NCBI GenBank assembly: GCA_030248065.1
Contig: JASAMV010004993.1
Location: 1 to 64,000 of the forward strand
Direction: 5' to 3'
DNA length: 64,000 nt
DNA from: Rhynchonema sp. JSB1_4
Lineage: Eukaryota > Nematoda > Chromadorea > Monhysterida > Xyalidae
Position 1 is the stretch's first letter. Each line of letters opens with the position of its first letter. Under the pieces are notes generated by a model. It ran no database searches. It was not told the DNA's origin and saw only the letters and a program-made list of their open reading frames with translations. Positions 12,630 to 37,076 of this stretch are shown here, piece after piece. A program made the position numbers and the translations under genes.

Positions 12630-13065
12630 GGAGCGCTTATCTTCGCCAAATGGAGAGTTTCCACTTTGCAGTGCTCTGCAGCAACAGTTGTGAAGCATGA
12701 CTGATATTTTGGCGTGGGCATTTTTGAAACAGCCCATGTCCAGTTTCGAAGTGCTGTGTTTTCTCTTTGGTGCTGAGAAAACTTTGTCTATAAGCTTGTG
12801 CTTCATGTGGTACGATGATTAAGCTAGGTAAGGACAGTTTGAATGACTGTAAGATTTCGTAGGCGTCTGATTGTCAATTGTTCAGATGGCTAGACACTCC
12901 GCGTCGCACAGCGAATATTGATTTGAAACGAATTTGAACTTAAAATCCGTTTTTGGATTCGGGTTAAGTCAGTGTTATTGTATCCATAGCTGAATATGCC
13001 GTTTCCAGACTAATAGCGAATACGGAAACAAAAACATTTCATTGAATTGTTTCATATGTTAAACA

Positions 13066-15712
13066 ATGCACGTTCTGGTGCCCCATCTGCTCATCAGCGA
13101 TTGGTATGATCAACAATCGGAGAACCTGCGCGCCAAGGGCATCACATTGGTGGTTGACGCTTCGAACATTAAATCGAATCCGTACCTGCGCCAGAAAAGT
13201 TAGTGATTATAATTTGAGTTTATCTTTTATTCTTTTCGGGTACGCTGTTCAAGCTCGCTTTGAACTCCAAATTGAAACCTTGGGTTGGAATTTCTAGGAC
13301 AAGCGGCAGGCATCCGCACCATTTACATTCCGGCGCAAGAAAATCCGAATTTCGACCTGAAGAAGTACTTCAATTTCGTCGGCAGCGAAATCGAGAAAGA
13401 GCGCACGAGGGGCGGTCGAACGTTGGTGTTCTGTCGTTCGGGAATCTCGCGGTGAGCGGATGTTCGTTAAAGGGTGTGACCGACGTATAAGAGCTTGTGC
13501 GTTGATTTAACTCATGTGTCTGTTAACTCTTGTGAGTGAGAATTGTTCGTGTAGGCATTCAGCACGTGCCGGAGGCTAGAGCAATTGCAAAACATTTTCC
13601 GTCGACTTTCTCTCATTGCGAATTCGCTCTTTGCTCATCAACAGTGTTCGAACGGGATCCCGATCCCGGGATCCCGGGCCCTTTTTCTGATCCCAATCCC
13701 GATCCCGATCCCGTCATTTTGAAAATGTCAATCCCGATCCCGCCCAAAAAAGTACCGGGATCGGGATTAAGTTTTGAGAACAAAAAGTAAAAAATTATGC
13801 AGTCATAATTCGCCAAGCTGTTGTAAGGGCGCGTCCATGCAAACGCGGGCGCGGGTCGCGGGTCAGAAAAATACTCTTATGTGTCCAACAACCGCCCCGC
13901 GTTTGCATGGCCGCATTTGCGGGTCGCGGCTTGCGGGTGACTTTAAACATATGTTTGGCTGCAACACACAAAAATTAACCAATCCGCGTCCAGCCAACGT
14001 AGCAGACTGCCGTAGCAGAGCGCTGATTGGTTAATTTTGTGTGTAATGGCTAAATAAATGTTTTGAGTGACCCGCAAACCGCAACCCGCAAGTGCGGACA
14101 TGCAAACGCGGGGCTGTCATTGGACATAGAATTATTGTTGACCCGCGGCCCACAATCGTGTTTGCGTGGCCGCGCCCCTAAGTGGTGCTCGACGGCTGAT
14201 TCCAAGCATGAAACCGCAAGCACCACCAATCGCGAACAAGTTGAGATAGAACTGAACGGTTACACAAAGTTGCATCGAACGAAGGGACTCAGTTTCGAGG
14301 AAATGTAGTCATGGTGGGCAACAAATGAGACAAAGTTTCCGCGACTGGCACGTCTAGCTTCCAAATATCTAAGCGCTCCGCTTACGAGCGTGCCTTCTGA
14401 ACAGCTCTTTTCGAGTGCAGCTGATTTGTTTTATGACAAAAGATACTGCTTGAAGCCAGAAAATGGTGAAATGCTTGTCTTTTTGTCAAAGGCTTTGCCA
14501 TTGATCGACTACAATTATGATCTTTGAACTTACCCGTCATCAGCTATTCTGGATTTTCAATCGGCTTTAATCACTGTTCCGGGTGTTTATCCATGTGTGA
14601 TAAACATGCTTCATGGTTGTCTGTGACATTAACGTGCATCTTATGCACAAAATGATAGAAACTATTGCCTTTGGACTATCTGGTCAATCCCGATCCCGAT
14701 CCCGGGATCCCGGGTTTTGAAAACCGGGATCCCGATCCCGACACTTTCTTGATCCGAATCCCGATCCCGATCCCGGGATTAAAAATGAATCCCGTTCGAA
14801 CACTGCTCATCAACCCCCCATGAAAATTGGGGTTTCTTACTTCACTTTTCGCTCTCGTGCGCGAAGCGAATCACGAAAAAAAGTTGGGAAATGGTTTTCA
14901 AGAGCATTCTACGGTAACAGTAACTGGTATTCCGCGGTATATACGAGCAGGTATGTATAGTGCATCCATCAGTTCATGACACTTTTTGTCAGCTGAAAAG
15001 CTTGGTAGGCTCCAGTGCTGTTCCGGTTCCGGTTGGCTTTCGAAAAAGAAATGAAAGAGCAATCGGTTTTTATTTTATTTTTGGAGCGCCGTTTTCTCTG
15101 ATATTGCCTTGCGGAGGAACAGTTCTCAACAACGGAACCTGACCCTCCCAACGAAAAGTGCCATGAGCTGATGAATGGACTATACTTTTACTTTCAAACA
15201 GGTATTGGGGCACGTTTACATTCAAAGTTAATCTAATCAGCGCGTCGTAGTACTTTCTTTTTCCATCGTTCTATCATTCCATGCATTCCAGTTCAGCAAC
15301 GTTGTGTCTAGCCTACTTCATCAAATACTACCGAATCAGTCGTTGGAAAGCCTACAGCGAAAGCAGCAAGTTCCACTACATGCGCCCGAATGATGGATTC
15401 TGGCAGCAACTTGGACGTTATCAGACTGAATGTGAGAAACAGCGTCAGGTAGAGAAAGAGAGAAAGAAAGAAATTGAAGAAAAACGACGAAGAATGACCC
15501 AATGGAAAACATATCGCATTCCACAATTCGTATGTCCGGATTTCGGCCCCGAGCTTGCCCGACTCTGCCTGCAGCATCAACAACTCTACACGTTTGGATG
15601 TTACATATGTTTCTTTTGTTTTTTATGTGTTTTGCTCATTCCCAAACTGTTCTCGACTGTTTTTGTAGTTTTTTGTGTCATCGTACTTTTCAAGTCGTTT
15701 AATCTTTTGTGA
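13066..15712 (+). CDS. atypical dual-specificity phosphatase (DUSP14/18-like) with hydrophobic C-terminus
   Basis: Three exons, 13066-13198, 13298-13451 and 15292-15712, phases 1 and 2 matching, 235 aa. The ATG at 13066 starts MHVLVPHLLISDWYDQ, the usual start of the DUSP fold. Then GITLVVDASN, IYIPAQENPNFDLKKYF, the P-loop CRSGISRSATLCLAYF (Cys nucleophile and Arg of CX5R present) and RPNDGFWQQLGRYQ, all hallmarks of small atypical DUSPs that dephosphorylate phospho-Tyr/Ser/Thr. Odd points: Phe replaces the normal His before the catalytic Cys (LVFC), Glu stands where the general-acid Asp is expected (AQENP), and after a charged EKERKKEIEEKRRR segment the protein ends in about 40 mostly hydrophobic residues that could anchor it in a membrane. 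Intron 2 holds the hAT element and a TA MITE. A broken copy lies just upstream. Confidence 0.9.
13827..14178. mobile_element. PIF/Harbinger-like MITE nested in the hAT element
   Basis: Terminal inverted repeats GGGCGCGTCCATGCAAACGC / inverse of GGGGCGCGGCCACGCAAAC, with TAA on both sides (13824-13826, 14179-14181). A 3-bp TAA/TTA duplication and a GGG start fit PIF/Harbinger. Confidence 0.8.
14312..14527 (+). pseudogene. hAT transposase C-terminal dimerisation domain, remnant
   Basis: Reads WWATNETKFPRLARLASKYL then PLTSVPSEQLFSSAADL to a stop at 14525-14527, the classic hAT dimerisation signature (WW...P.L..A..yL..P.TSvpSE..FS). An in-frame stop lies just upstream (14306), and no catalytic part is visible, so it is dead. 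Confidence 0.88.
14958..15182. mobile_element. TA-flanked MITE (family H), copy 1
   Basis: Left TAGTGCATCCATCAGTTCAT, right inverse (CATGAGCTGATGAATGGACTA), flanked by TA (14956-14957, 15183-15184). Second copy at 36701-36923. Lies in phosphatase intron 2 close to the exon 3 acceptor. Confidence 0.75.
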
Positions 15713-15931
15713 CGGATCAGTATATGCTTGTGTCGTGTTTCAAATTGAAGAAGCACAGGATAAAGTTTGACAGTTTGCGTGGTCTGGCGAATAGACACAC
15801 ACCCATACGCGTCGAGGCGTATAACGAACGGACCGGTATATGTGTTACCTATGTGTGTGTGCTGCGGTGCTCTGTGAATTGAGCGTGCTTACGTTGGGTT
15901 TATGAGTTATTCTGAGCCGCAGCCAGACCGC

Positions 15932-16014
15932 GTTCCCGTAGTTCAGTTGGTAGAGCAACTGGCTGTCCAGGCCTGGTGGCTGGGAGGTCGGAGGTTCGAG
16001 TCCTTCCGGGAGCA
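15932..16014 (+). tRNA. tRNA-like gene, isotype unresolved
   Basis: Acceptor stem GTTCCCG / CGGGAGC pairs over all 7 positions (one G-U) with discriminator A. D arm GTTC-loop-GAGC, T arm GGAGG-TTCGAGT-CCTTC. A box TAGTTCAGTTGG and B box GTTCGAGTC are good RNA polymerase III signals. At 83 nt it has about ten extra bases in the anticodon region (15957-15988), so either there is a short intron or the anticodon arm is disrupted. I cannot assign an anticodon; it may be a pseudogene or a tRNA-derived repeat. Confidence 0.6.
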
Positions 16015-16174
16015 TACGTTTGGTGTGGCGGCTCAGAGTTCACATTTGCTCGGTTGTGTCTGCGCTAAGATAGTAAAGTTTAAAAAATTTATCTGCAATA
16101 TTGAGAATCTGTTCCATTTCTAAATTGCAAACCATATCTCTGCATATTCCACGCTCAACCGTCGTGTCCCCATC

Positions 16175-16432
16175 ATGTCCACAATCATCAATTGGTCGTT
16201 GTTGTTGTTGTTTGTGCTCACCAACCAATGGGTTACGGTATCGAACAAACCTGTGTTTCCCAACGTTGTTCAGGGCGATCGGGAAGGGTCGCTCTCGGCA
16301 GGCACAGCTGCGGAAGCAGGCAGGCTACTTTTTATATTTGTTCTTGATAACTTATATACCTCTATAGGCCTAGACACCCACCCTCTTGGTCCGGTCTGGG
16401 CCACTGTATTGTTTTGTAAAGGCTCGTGTTAG
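16175..16432 (+). CDS. short open frame with signal-like start, doubtful
   Basis: MSTIINWSLLLLFVLTNQWV is a plausible signal peptide, and an in-frame donor (ACG/GTATCG) follows. It could be an upstream exon of the gene beginning near 16748 (phase 0 would fit an acceptor at 16699) or chance. Confidence 0.25.
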   Translation: MSTIINWSLLLLFVLTNQWVTVSNKPVFPNVVQGDREGSLSAGTAAEAGRLLFIFVLDNLYTSIGLDTHPLGPVWATVLFCKGSC

Positions 16433-16747
16433 ATCAGATTCAAAAACCCCTGCGCCGAAGAGTGTTATCACCAAAAGTGGTGCCTTGTGGATATTCCTAA
16501 GCCGCACACCATCCCTCATACAATTATAACAATGACAAATTTATGTGCAAGTAACAGGCACCTTTAAAAACACGTAAGAGTCGTCATCTGTTTGGTGGTG
16601 CAGCAATGCGAAGGAGTGTCTTTGGGTACTCTTACATGTGTGTAAAGAATTGAAAATATCATCAGTTCTGCATAATAGTCGGAAACCTGCCACCAGCCGC
16701 AAACGTCAACTACGCTGTTCATTTCACTCCATCTCCGCATCGAGAAA

Positions 16748-23070
<6,323 letters not shown>

Positions 23071-23330
23071 TTGCTGAAATGAAATGAAAAGATGAAATGT
23101 TTATGGCGCTGAAAAACGGTGTTCTCTGACAACCATTGTGTTTTATTATATTTTTATGGAATCATTGTTATTATTGCTCATTATCGGTGGCCATTATACG
23201 CATCCCTTGTTGTGTGCGAGCATTCCTGATTAGTATACCTACATAATATGTAGATACGAGAGAATACATCTTTGTACCTCGAGAATACAATTATTGTACC
23301 TTTGTGATCACATCCTTTTTAGTGTATTAA

Positions 23331-23975
23331 AGGGGGCCTTTCGCATTTCAAACCCCCTTCAAACTTCGCATGTGTTTAGACAGCGGTCAAGGCGTCATGA
23401 AAGTCAAACACACCGGAGGCCTAACGTTCATCATGCGGCCAGGAGATGCCCTTCAAGAGGAACATACGCGAACAAAATCAAATGTGGACCAGCCCAATTT
23501 CTACCTGCGCATTCAGGCAACTCGCCTGATGACAAGGGCGGTCAAGGCGCAGAATGTTTCGCACGATATTTGCCCCTGCCTCACTATAGAATTTCGCTTT
23601 TCTTTTTATTTCGAATTGCAACGAATTGTTCATGCGTGGCTGCTAAATGTTTCAAGGGCTGCTTGTCGCGCTGGAACAATTCGTTGAAATTCGAAATATA
23701 AAGAAAAGCGAAATTCCATAGTTAGTGGTGTTGCACGTTTCATGCGAAACATTCATTCGCCTTGACACCTTTTTGATCAAGCAGTTTGCCTGAATGCGCA
23801 GGTATAAACTGGGCTGGTCCGCGGCACACTTTGTTCTCGGATGTTCTTCTTAAAGTGCATCTCCTGGTCGCATGCTGCAGATTGGGTTCTTGGTGCGTGA
23901 GAGTTTAATAACGCCCTGAACAATATTCAAATGCGTGCAAAGTTTGACGGCGGTTTGAAATGCGAAAGGCCCCCT
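23331..23975. mobile_element. TTAA fold-back element (AGGGGGCCTTTCGC family)
   Basis: AGGGGGCCTTTCGCATTTCA after TTAA (23327-23330); inverse before TTAA (23976-23979). The inside is one long imperfect palindrome centred near 23640. No coding capacity. TTAA duplication is typical of piggyBac-type elements. Confidence 0.87.
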
Positions 23976-23999
23976 TTAACGGATAAATTTGCAGCATCA

Positions 24000-24360
24000 A
24001 CAATTGAATTTGGAAGAATAGTAGTGGCGTAATGCGTGCAAAAAACCGCAATGCTGATTGAAAGTAGCTTCATATTATAGCTTGTTTGAATTAATTTCCA
24101 CACGAAGCCCCAAGTTTTAGTATCTCAAGCCGTACGACGATTCTTGTTAAACTATACTGTTGGGACATCTATGTTGGGAAGTTGAAAAATTAGACAATTT
24201 CTCATTTGCAGTTTATTCATAAATTTAATTGGCTTTATCGATTTCATAGAATTCCTCATTGTGCATCTTGCATTTCTCGTGGTCGAAGTTTGGTGGCTGA
24301 GCACTGACCTGAAGAAATTAACCTTTTATGTACATATAAGGAGGAACTGCGAATATTGGT
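24000..24360. other. spacer without recognised features
   Basis: AT-rich; nothing supported on either strand. Confidence 0.5.
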
Positions 24361-24366
24361 CCCAAG

Positions 24367-24999
24367 CAGGGTTGGAAAAAAAATTTTTTTTAAAAAGTCT
24401 GAGATTCGGGGAAATTTTGCCAAATTCGCCTAAAAAAGCGCAAAAACGCGAAAAAATACAACTTTAATTGACGTCACTGTTATGACTTGGTTTGCATCAC
24501 TTATGAAGGGTGTTTACGTCATTTCGGTGCGATCCAACAGTTATGTGCTTGATATGGACCGATGATTGCTGCTCTGTGGTATCAGTCACAACAGCTTGTG
24601 GTCGAATAAGCAAGATTCACTCTTGAACCACATAGAATTGAGTATATAAGCTGCAGAAATACTTGTCGGGTAGCTAAATCAGTCGTATATGACCGACCTG
24701 ATGGAGTATGACATCGAAGTACCATGTAGGCACATGCATACTGTGTCTCATGTATCACGGGAAGGTATAATAACATCATTTGGGGTATCTTAGGTACCAA
24801 ATACATGCCCCAAAGGTGATTTTGTGAAGAAAATTTTTCGACCCTTGAGAAAAAATGACAAAAAATAACCCCCAAAAAGGCCATTTTTGGACGTTTTAGA
24901 ACATTTTGTTCCCCCGAAAAAAATTAAAAAAAATTTTTTTAAATCTTTTTTCAAAAACATTAAAAAAATTTTTTTAAAACATTTTTTTGCCCAACCCTG
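24367..24999. mobile_element. hAT-like MITE, copy 1
   Basis: CAGGGTTGGAAAAAAA start and GCCCAACCCTG end; exact 8-bp duplication GTCCCAAG (24359-24366, 25000-25007). An inverted, truncated copy is at 46572-47141. Confidence 0.92.
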
Positions 25000-25007
25000 G
25001 TCCCAAG

Positions 25008-25700
25008 CAGGGGTCCGAAACAGAAATGCGAATATCAAACCGTTCTTTTCACTGTGGCAAATCCACTGTGCTTATGATCTGTTGGCGTCGATGGTCCGTA
25101 GGTACAGCGCATCACTTTCGCAATGCCTCCCGGATACGAGGTTTGCGCCCACCTGTTGGTGTGCATGCCGTCAATCAGACGTCATATGACTATGTAGGTA
25201 TTTGGTGTGCTTGGCGTGGGGTACGACAGGTCATCGTCAGTGTGAGTAACCCAAGGCCATGTCTGGTGTGAACCCAATACACTGGGAGCCGATCTTATTG
25301 GTTTGACTGTTTCTGGGCGAACTCTGACAAAACCGAAAAGCGAATAGTTTTTCCAGCGTTGTCGTACAGCGCACGCCAAACAGACTCTGAAGCATTTGCT
25401 TGAGCATCACTGTGGTTTAGGCCATTGGTTAAGGAGGTGCTGTTGTGCTGAACTTTTCGCTCTTCGCCCTTTGTCAGAGTACGGTTCGGTAGTTCTGAAA
25501 GCATTTATTTTGCTGGCAATCCAGCAATGGTACGGTATACGTGTGCCGAAACAAGCAAACATCAACATTGTGCATCAATCACGGAAGCACTCGTGCTCCC
25601 CTTTTCAGTCCTTACGACGTGCCACGCTTTTGTTTCTTGTTGCTTGGTACATGCTATACTAAATTGTTTCGCACGTTGCATTTTATAATCAAAAATATGT
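25008..25700. other. spacer; decayed PLAT-gene terminal segment
   Basis: Minus-strand 25090-25160 resembles 34050-34120 near the other PLAT gene (both read VPTDHRR). In this copy a Cys codon (TGC) is replaced by TGA. No functional exon is supported. Confidence 0.4.
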
Positions 25701-25705
25701 TACTG

Positions 25706-32990
<7,285 letters not shown>

Positions 32991-34358
32991 TGTGCTGCGT
33001 GTGTCAGAAATTCAACTTCTTGCCAACTCGGCACTGAAAACTGGTTTCCGGATCTCTGAGTTAAGTGATGTGCGCTGTTGGCAGATGTTTCGTGGCACTA
33101 ACAATAATCGTGCGAGCCACACTTTAACTTTACATGCAGATACTGTAGGTAATCTTGCTTGCAGCGTGGCAAGATGCGCCTTGTTGGCAAACGCATCGTG
33201 GCACTGACCATAACCGTGTTGCTGAAAGGCAAACCGGTCTTGCGTTGCAGTTTTGGACCACACCGTATCACCCTGAATTCTAGCATACGGATTACTGTAG
33301 CCACGTCTTGCGTGGTTTGTGTAGTTTGGGCTCAATTTTGTCATTCGTCAGATTCTTAAGCAAGGACTTCTTAGAACGTTGTTGATGGTGTTTGCATATT
33401 GTTTATCTTTTCCTTCCATCGATACATTCGGAGTTCCACTCCATTCAATAGTTTCAGGCACCGGTTGCTAAATTAAATCCAGAATTAAAACACATGTCAT
33501 GTGTCCTGGTATTTGGCGCATTGTGTCAAATTTCAAGCTGAATCATTCGGCCATTCAAAGTTTTAAGTGACAGTTAACCCAGCAGATTACAGTTTAATAA
33601 TGTGCCAGCAATGCAAGTAAGCATCATCATAAATTATCATTGTGGTGGCCAAAAATTGCATAATCATTCCATCACACAGCGCGGAAGCTGTGTTGATTTC
33701 CACACAGGAGCCCAAATTATATTCATTGTTCTCAAAGTATATGTCGTTAGATCTAGGGCGTTGCGTGAGATGTTAAACCTTATACGATTTAGGTACCTTA
33801 AGATTTGCGGAACTCTAGAAATTTACGCACAAATCGTTATTCGTATAACTTATCCGCGATGGCTTGGCTCAAAGAACACCTTCATGTCGCACGCATTTCC
33901 TTCCCAGTCTGGTGGCTTAGCGATGACCTACAAAGAATGACCTACATGCCAGACCTTCACAAGCAGGTTACTTGCGCACCACACACAATCAATGAAAATA
34001 TTCAATTATAAACCTGTCTGTGAACCATGTCATATCCTTTCTGAGAATAGCCTCTTCGGTCCTTCGATGGTCCGTAGGCACATCGCAGCACTTGGGCGAT
34101 GCCACCTGGCGCCGATGTTTCCGACCAACTGGAGCAGAAAACTCGACGTGTTTGTCACGAATAGGGTTCAAACGGGATCCTGATCCGGAAGTTCGTGATC
34201 CCAATGGGTTTTTGGATCCCGGACTCTAATCTAGATCCCGATCCAGCAACTTCTAGGGATTTGAAGCCTTACATCATCCGCGAAATTTCTCGCTATTTTG
34301 CACTAAAAATTGCGAAACAATTGTAATTGCAATCGCGAAACAGGTTCATCCAGCTTTC
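32991..34358. other. spacer between PLAT genes; decayed terminal segment and hAT fragment
   Basis: Minus-strand 33992-34165 is open (GRKHRRQVASPKCCDVPTDH) and may be a former extra PLAT exon. Its upstream side is cut by a fragment of the hAT family (GTTCAAACGGGATCC, 34165-34255). The rest shows nothing supported. Confidence 0.4.
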
Positions 34359-36121
34359 CTATATGTCAGTTGGAGATTGGTCGACTAACGCTGGTCCAAA
34401 TTCGATGCGATGCTTCGATCCTCCCCCGCGCTCAAACCACAGTTCCGCTCTTTTCATGTGCCATGTCTCTGGGAACAACAAATCTTTTTGTCGAATGCCG
34501 AGGGATGTGATAGCACCTATTCCGTTCAGGTCAAGGTCGAATACGAACTCGTCGGTTTGATCCCTCAAATTATGCTTATCATCCGCACATATATTTTTAA
34601 GAAGTGTTGTTGGAGACGACGAATAACCACTTAAACAATGGGTGTGACGCACTTTTCCATAATGTTGTAAATTCCGTTCACTTTCACTTTGTGATTCGTG
34701 TGGTCCGGCATGCTACCACTGCAGCCGCCCGCTGCCTTCTTGCACAAATCGACGTGCAGCTCGATCTCGTTTGATTGACCTCGGGTGCCGATGACCGTGA
34801 CGAAAATGGGCGAATCCGTGCCCGAATCGTAACGCTCGTCGGTCACCACGCGTAGGTAGACCTCTGCAAAAATGTTGCGGTTGTGCTGAAGGTGAACTAT
34901 TGGGGAAAGTCGCAAAATCGTCCATCGGAATTTTCGAATGGCTTTAAAAGTGAGTTGCGTGCAAACTCGGTGTGAGAAAGTTCTGTTCAGCTCGGTGTTG
35001 GTTGACTTCAAATAATGCACGCTGACTGATTGTTTCAGCTTAAGCGTTCCAGGGAATATTTACCATTTATGTGTACCTAACATTTCATCATATGGCTATA
35101 GAGAATTCGAACACTCGCTGCCGGTGATGACGGACCGTAACTCGACATCTCATTGATCACAGCATGGAATCTAAACGGCGCTGCTGAAAGCTCCTACCTT
35201 AAATCAACAAATGCCAAAATTAACAACATTGCAAATAAACTGTGTATAATCTTGCACAGAAAAGCTGCGCTTTCCTTAAGAGTACGCGCACCAAATGCTT
35301 GGTCAGCGTGCAATATTTTATTGTTGCACCGATAACTTCACACACCGAGCTTTCGAACATGTTATGCGCCGAACTTTAACACTGTCGTTTAGAAAATTCC
35401 ACCGTGTAAGCCAATTAAGTAATTTTCAACTATTCCGCCACCTTTCAATCCGGAAGATTTAGAACGGAGGGCTTCACGCCCGTTCCTTTGAAACCCGAGC
35501 TTTTTAGGACCGCCCTCTCAGGCGGTGGTGCCATACAGACCCAACCCGTGGTGCCCTCTCTTGCACCCGGTTTTTTTCTGGCCGTGGACGATTCAGTCCC
35601 TAATCACCAGAGTCCGGGTTCCGCCCTCTATGCCGGCTAGCACGTCGCAACCCTGAAGAGAGTGCCACAATCACTGGCCACCCAGTTGCTGGATCGCGTG
35701 TTTACTTTTTTCAGGCCCGTTAAGATATGCGCAGTATCTTTCAGGCCCAGCATTCAGGCCCATTATCTTTCAGTTCCGGTACTCAATATTCTTGGCGTCC
35801 TCTCTCGTGATGCGCGGGCTGTCCGGCTGAGAAGGCGAGTCCCGGGGCCCGAGTAATTAGGGACCGAATCGTCCCAGGCCTGAAGAAAGGTGGGACAGAA
35901 AGGAATCGGGTCTGACTGTAACGTGGCCAGAAAGGCATTCAGGGTGAGAAACACCGGCCTGAAACTTCAGGGTACGGACCTGAATGGCACGGGCCTGAAC
36001 TTGTGGCCCGGGACTGAACCGTCTCACAAATTATGCATTTACCAAATGTTTCCACTGCAGGAGCCAGCAGCAACAGAATCGCGCATACTTTCGTGATTTG
36101 CAAGTAACGTCGATGAGCCAT
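34359..36121 (-). CDS. secreted PLAT/LH2-like domain protein, paralogue A
   Basis: Exons 36043-36121 (signal peptide: MAHRRYLQITKV then CAILLLLAPAVETF), 34653-34863 and 34359-34563 (stop), phases 1 and 2 matching, 164 aa. Core YLRVVTDERYDSGTDSPIF, VTVIGTRGQSNEIELHVDL, CSGSMPDHTNHKVKVNGIY, DEFVFDLDLNGIGAITSL and ETWHMKRAELWF, as in paralogue B. Two Cys residues (DLCKK, GGCSG) may form a disulfide. Compact introns, in contrast to paralogue B. The start is the first ATG in frame with the signal peptide. Confidence 0.85.
35100..36030. mobile_element. family I repeat (TTCAGGCCC-rich) in PLAT A intron 1
   Basis: Between about 35455 and 36030 there are many AGGCCC and GGCCTGAA units in both orientations and the end GGGACTGAACCGTCTCACAA. 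The copy ends 13 bp before the donor side of exon 36043-36121. 35100-35455 shows nothing clear. Confidence 0.45.
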
Positions 36122-36700
36122 GTGAGCTGCGCGAGAAAATCACTCAGATCCCAATGAGTTTGTATTCGTTTATTACTTGCTTTTTATATATCTGTTATGG
36201 TCAACGATAACACGCAACGTGTCATACATATGTCATTACAGTAACACCAGACGGCTCCACGCACCTGAGTATTATCAGGGCACAGTTGCTCAATTTCTGT
36301 GGTTGGTTGGCCTTGTCTGTGCTGACTGAATTGAGCTGCTTTACTTCTGTAAAAATGCGACTAATGATGTCCTGTTACACGGCTGGCGATACCAAAAAAA
36401 TTGTATCTTTCAAATAAATGATGCAGATGCAGATGACTTCAGCAGGGTTGATTTATTTATTTCCGATCATTTGCAGCAAAAATATGATTTCATGGGATTA
36501 CGGTACTCAATTTTAATGTGCATACTTTTGGCATGACCAAGTAATCGTATTTTAGGCAGCGAGAACATTATGGTGGGGGAAACCTTTTTGATGTCTGCAC
36601 AAGTCAACTTAAAAGAGAAAAGAGAAACAAAATCAACTTCATAAAATGAGTTCACATGAGCGCAGCCTGCTGTGTCATAAAAGCAAATAAAGTAATAGTA
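36122..36700. other. spacer between PLAT A and the saposin-like gene
   Basis: Nothing coding supported; probable upstream region of PLAT paralogue A on the minus strand. Confidence 0.4.
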
Positions 36701-36923
36701 TAGTCCGTCCATCAGCTCATGACACTTTTTGTCAGCTGAAAAGCTTGACAGAATCCAGTGCTGTTCAGGTTCCGGCTGGCTTACGAAAACTAAAAGAGTG
36801 AGAAATCGGCTTTTATTTCAGTTTTAAGCGCCGTTTTCTCTGACATTGCCTTGCGTAGGAACAATTTTTCGCAACGGAACCCGAACCTCTCAAACAAAAG
36901 TGCCATGAGCTGATGGACCGACT
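36701..36923. mobile_element. TA-flanked MITE (family H), copy 2
   Basis: TAGTCCGTCCATCAGCTCAT at the left and CATGAGCTGATGGAC near the right end; the body matches 14958-15182. The right terminus is slightly decayed. Confidence 0.7.
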
Positions 36924-37076
36924 TGTACGCGGCGAAAGGCATACGTTAAAACGGTCGATGAAAGTAAGTTGATTAGCAGGAGTCAGGATTTGATAAACTA
37001 CTTTACAGAACACAATAATTATGACTATGTGACCACGTGTTAATCTTGCATGTATGATTTGATGATCATTTTGTGT

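Larger units (their letters stand above)
13642..14805 (+). mobile_element. hAT transposon remnant
   Basis: Termini CAGTGTTCGAACGGGATCCC and its inverse. Exact 8-bp target duplication CTCATCAA at 13634-13641 and 14806-14813. GATCCC-rich subterminal repeats at both ends. Carries the transposase C-terminus at 14312-14527 and a nested MITE (13827-14178). Inserted in phosphatase intron 2. A fragment with the same end lies near 34165-34255. Confidence 0.93.

Noticed and set aside
23294..23701. 135-codon plus-strand frame
   Set aside because: Contained in the TTAA fold-back element; the frame follows from the palindrome, not from a gene.
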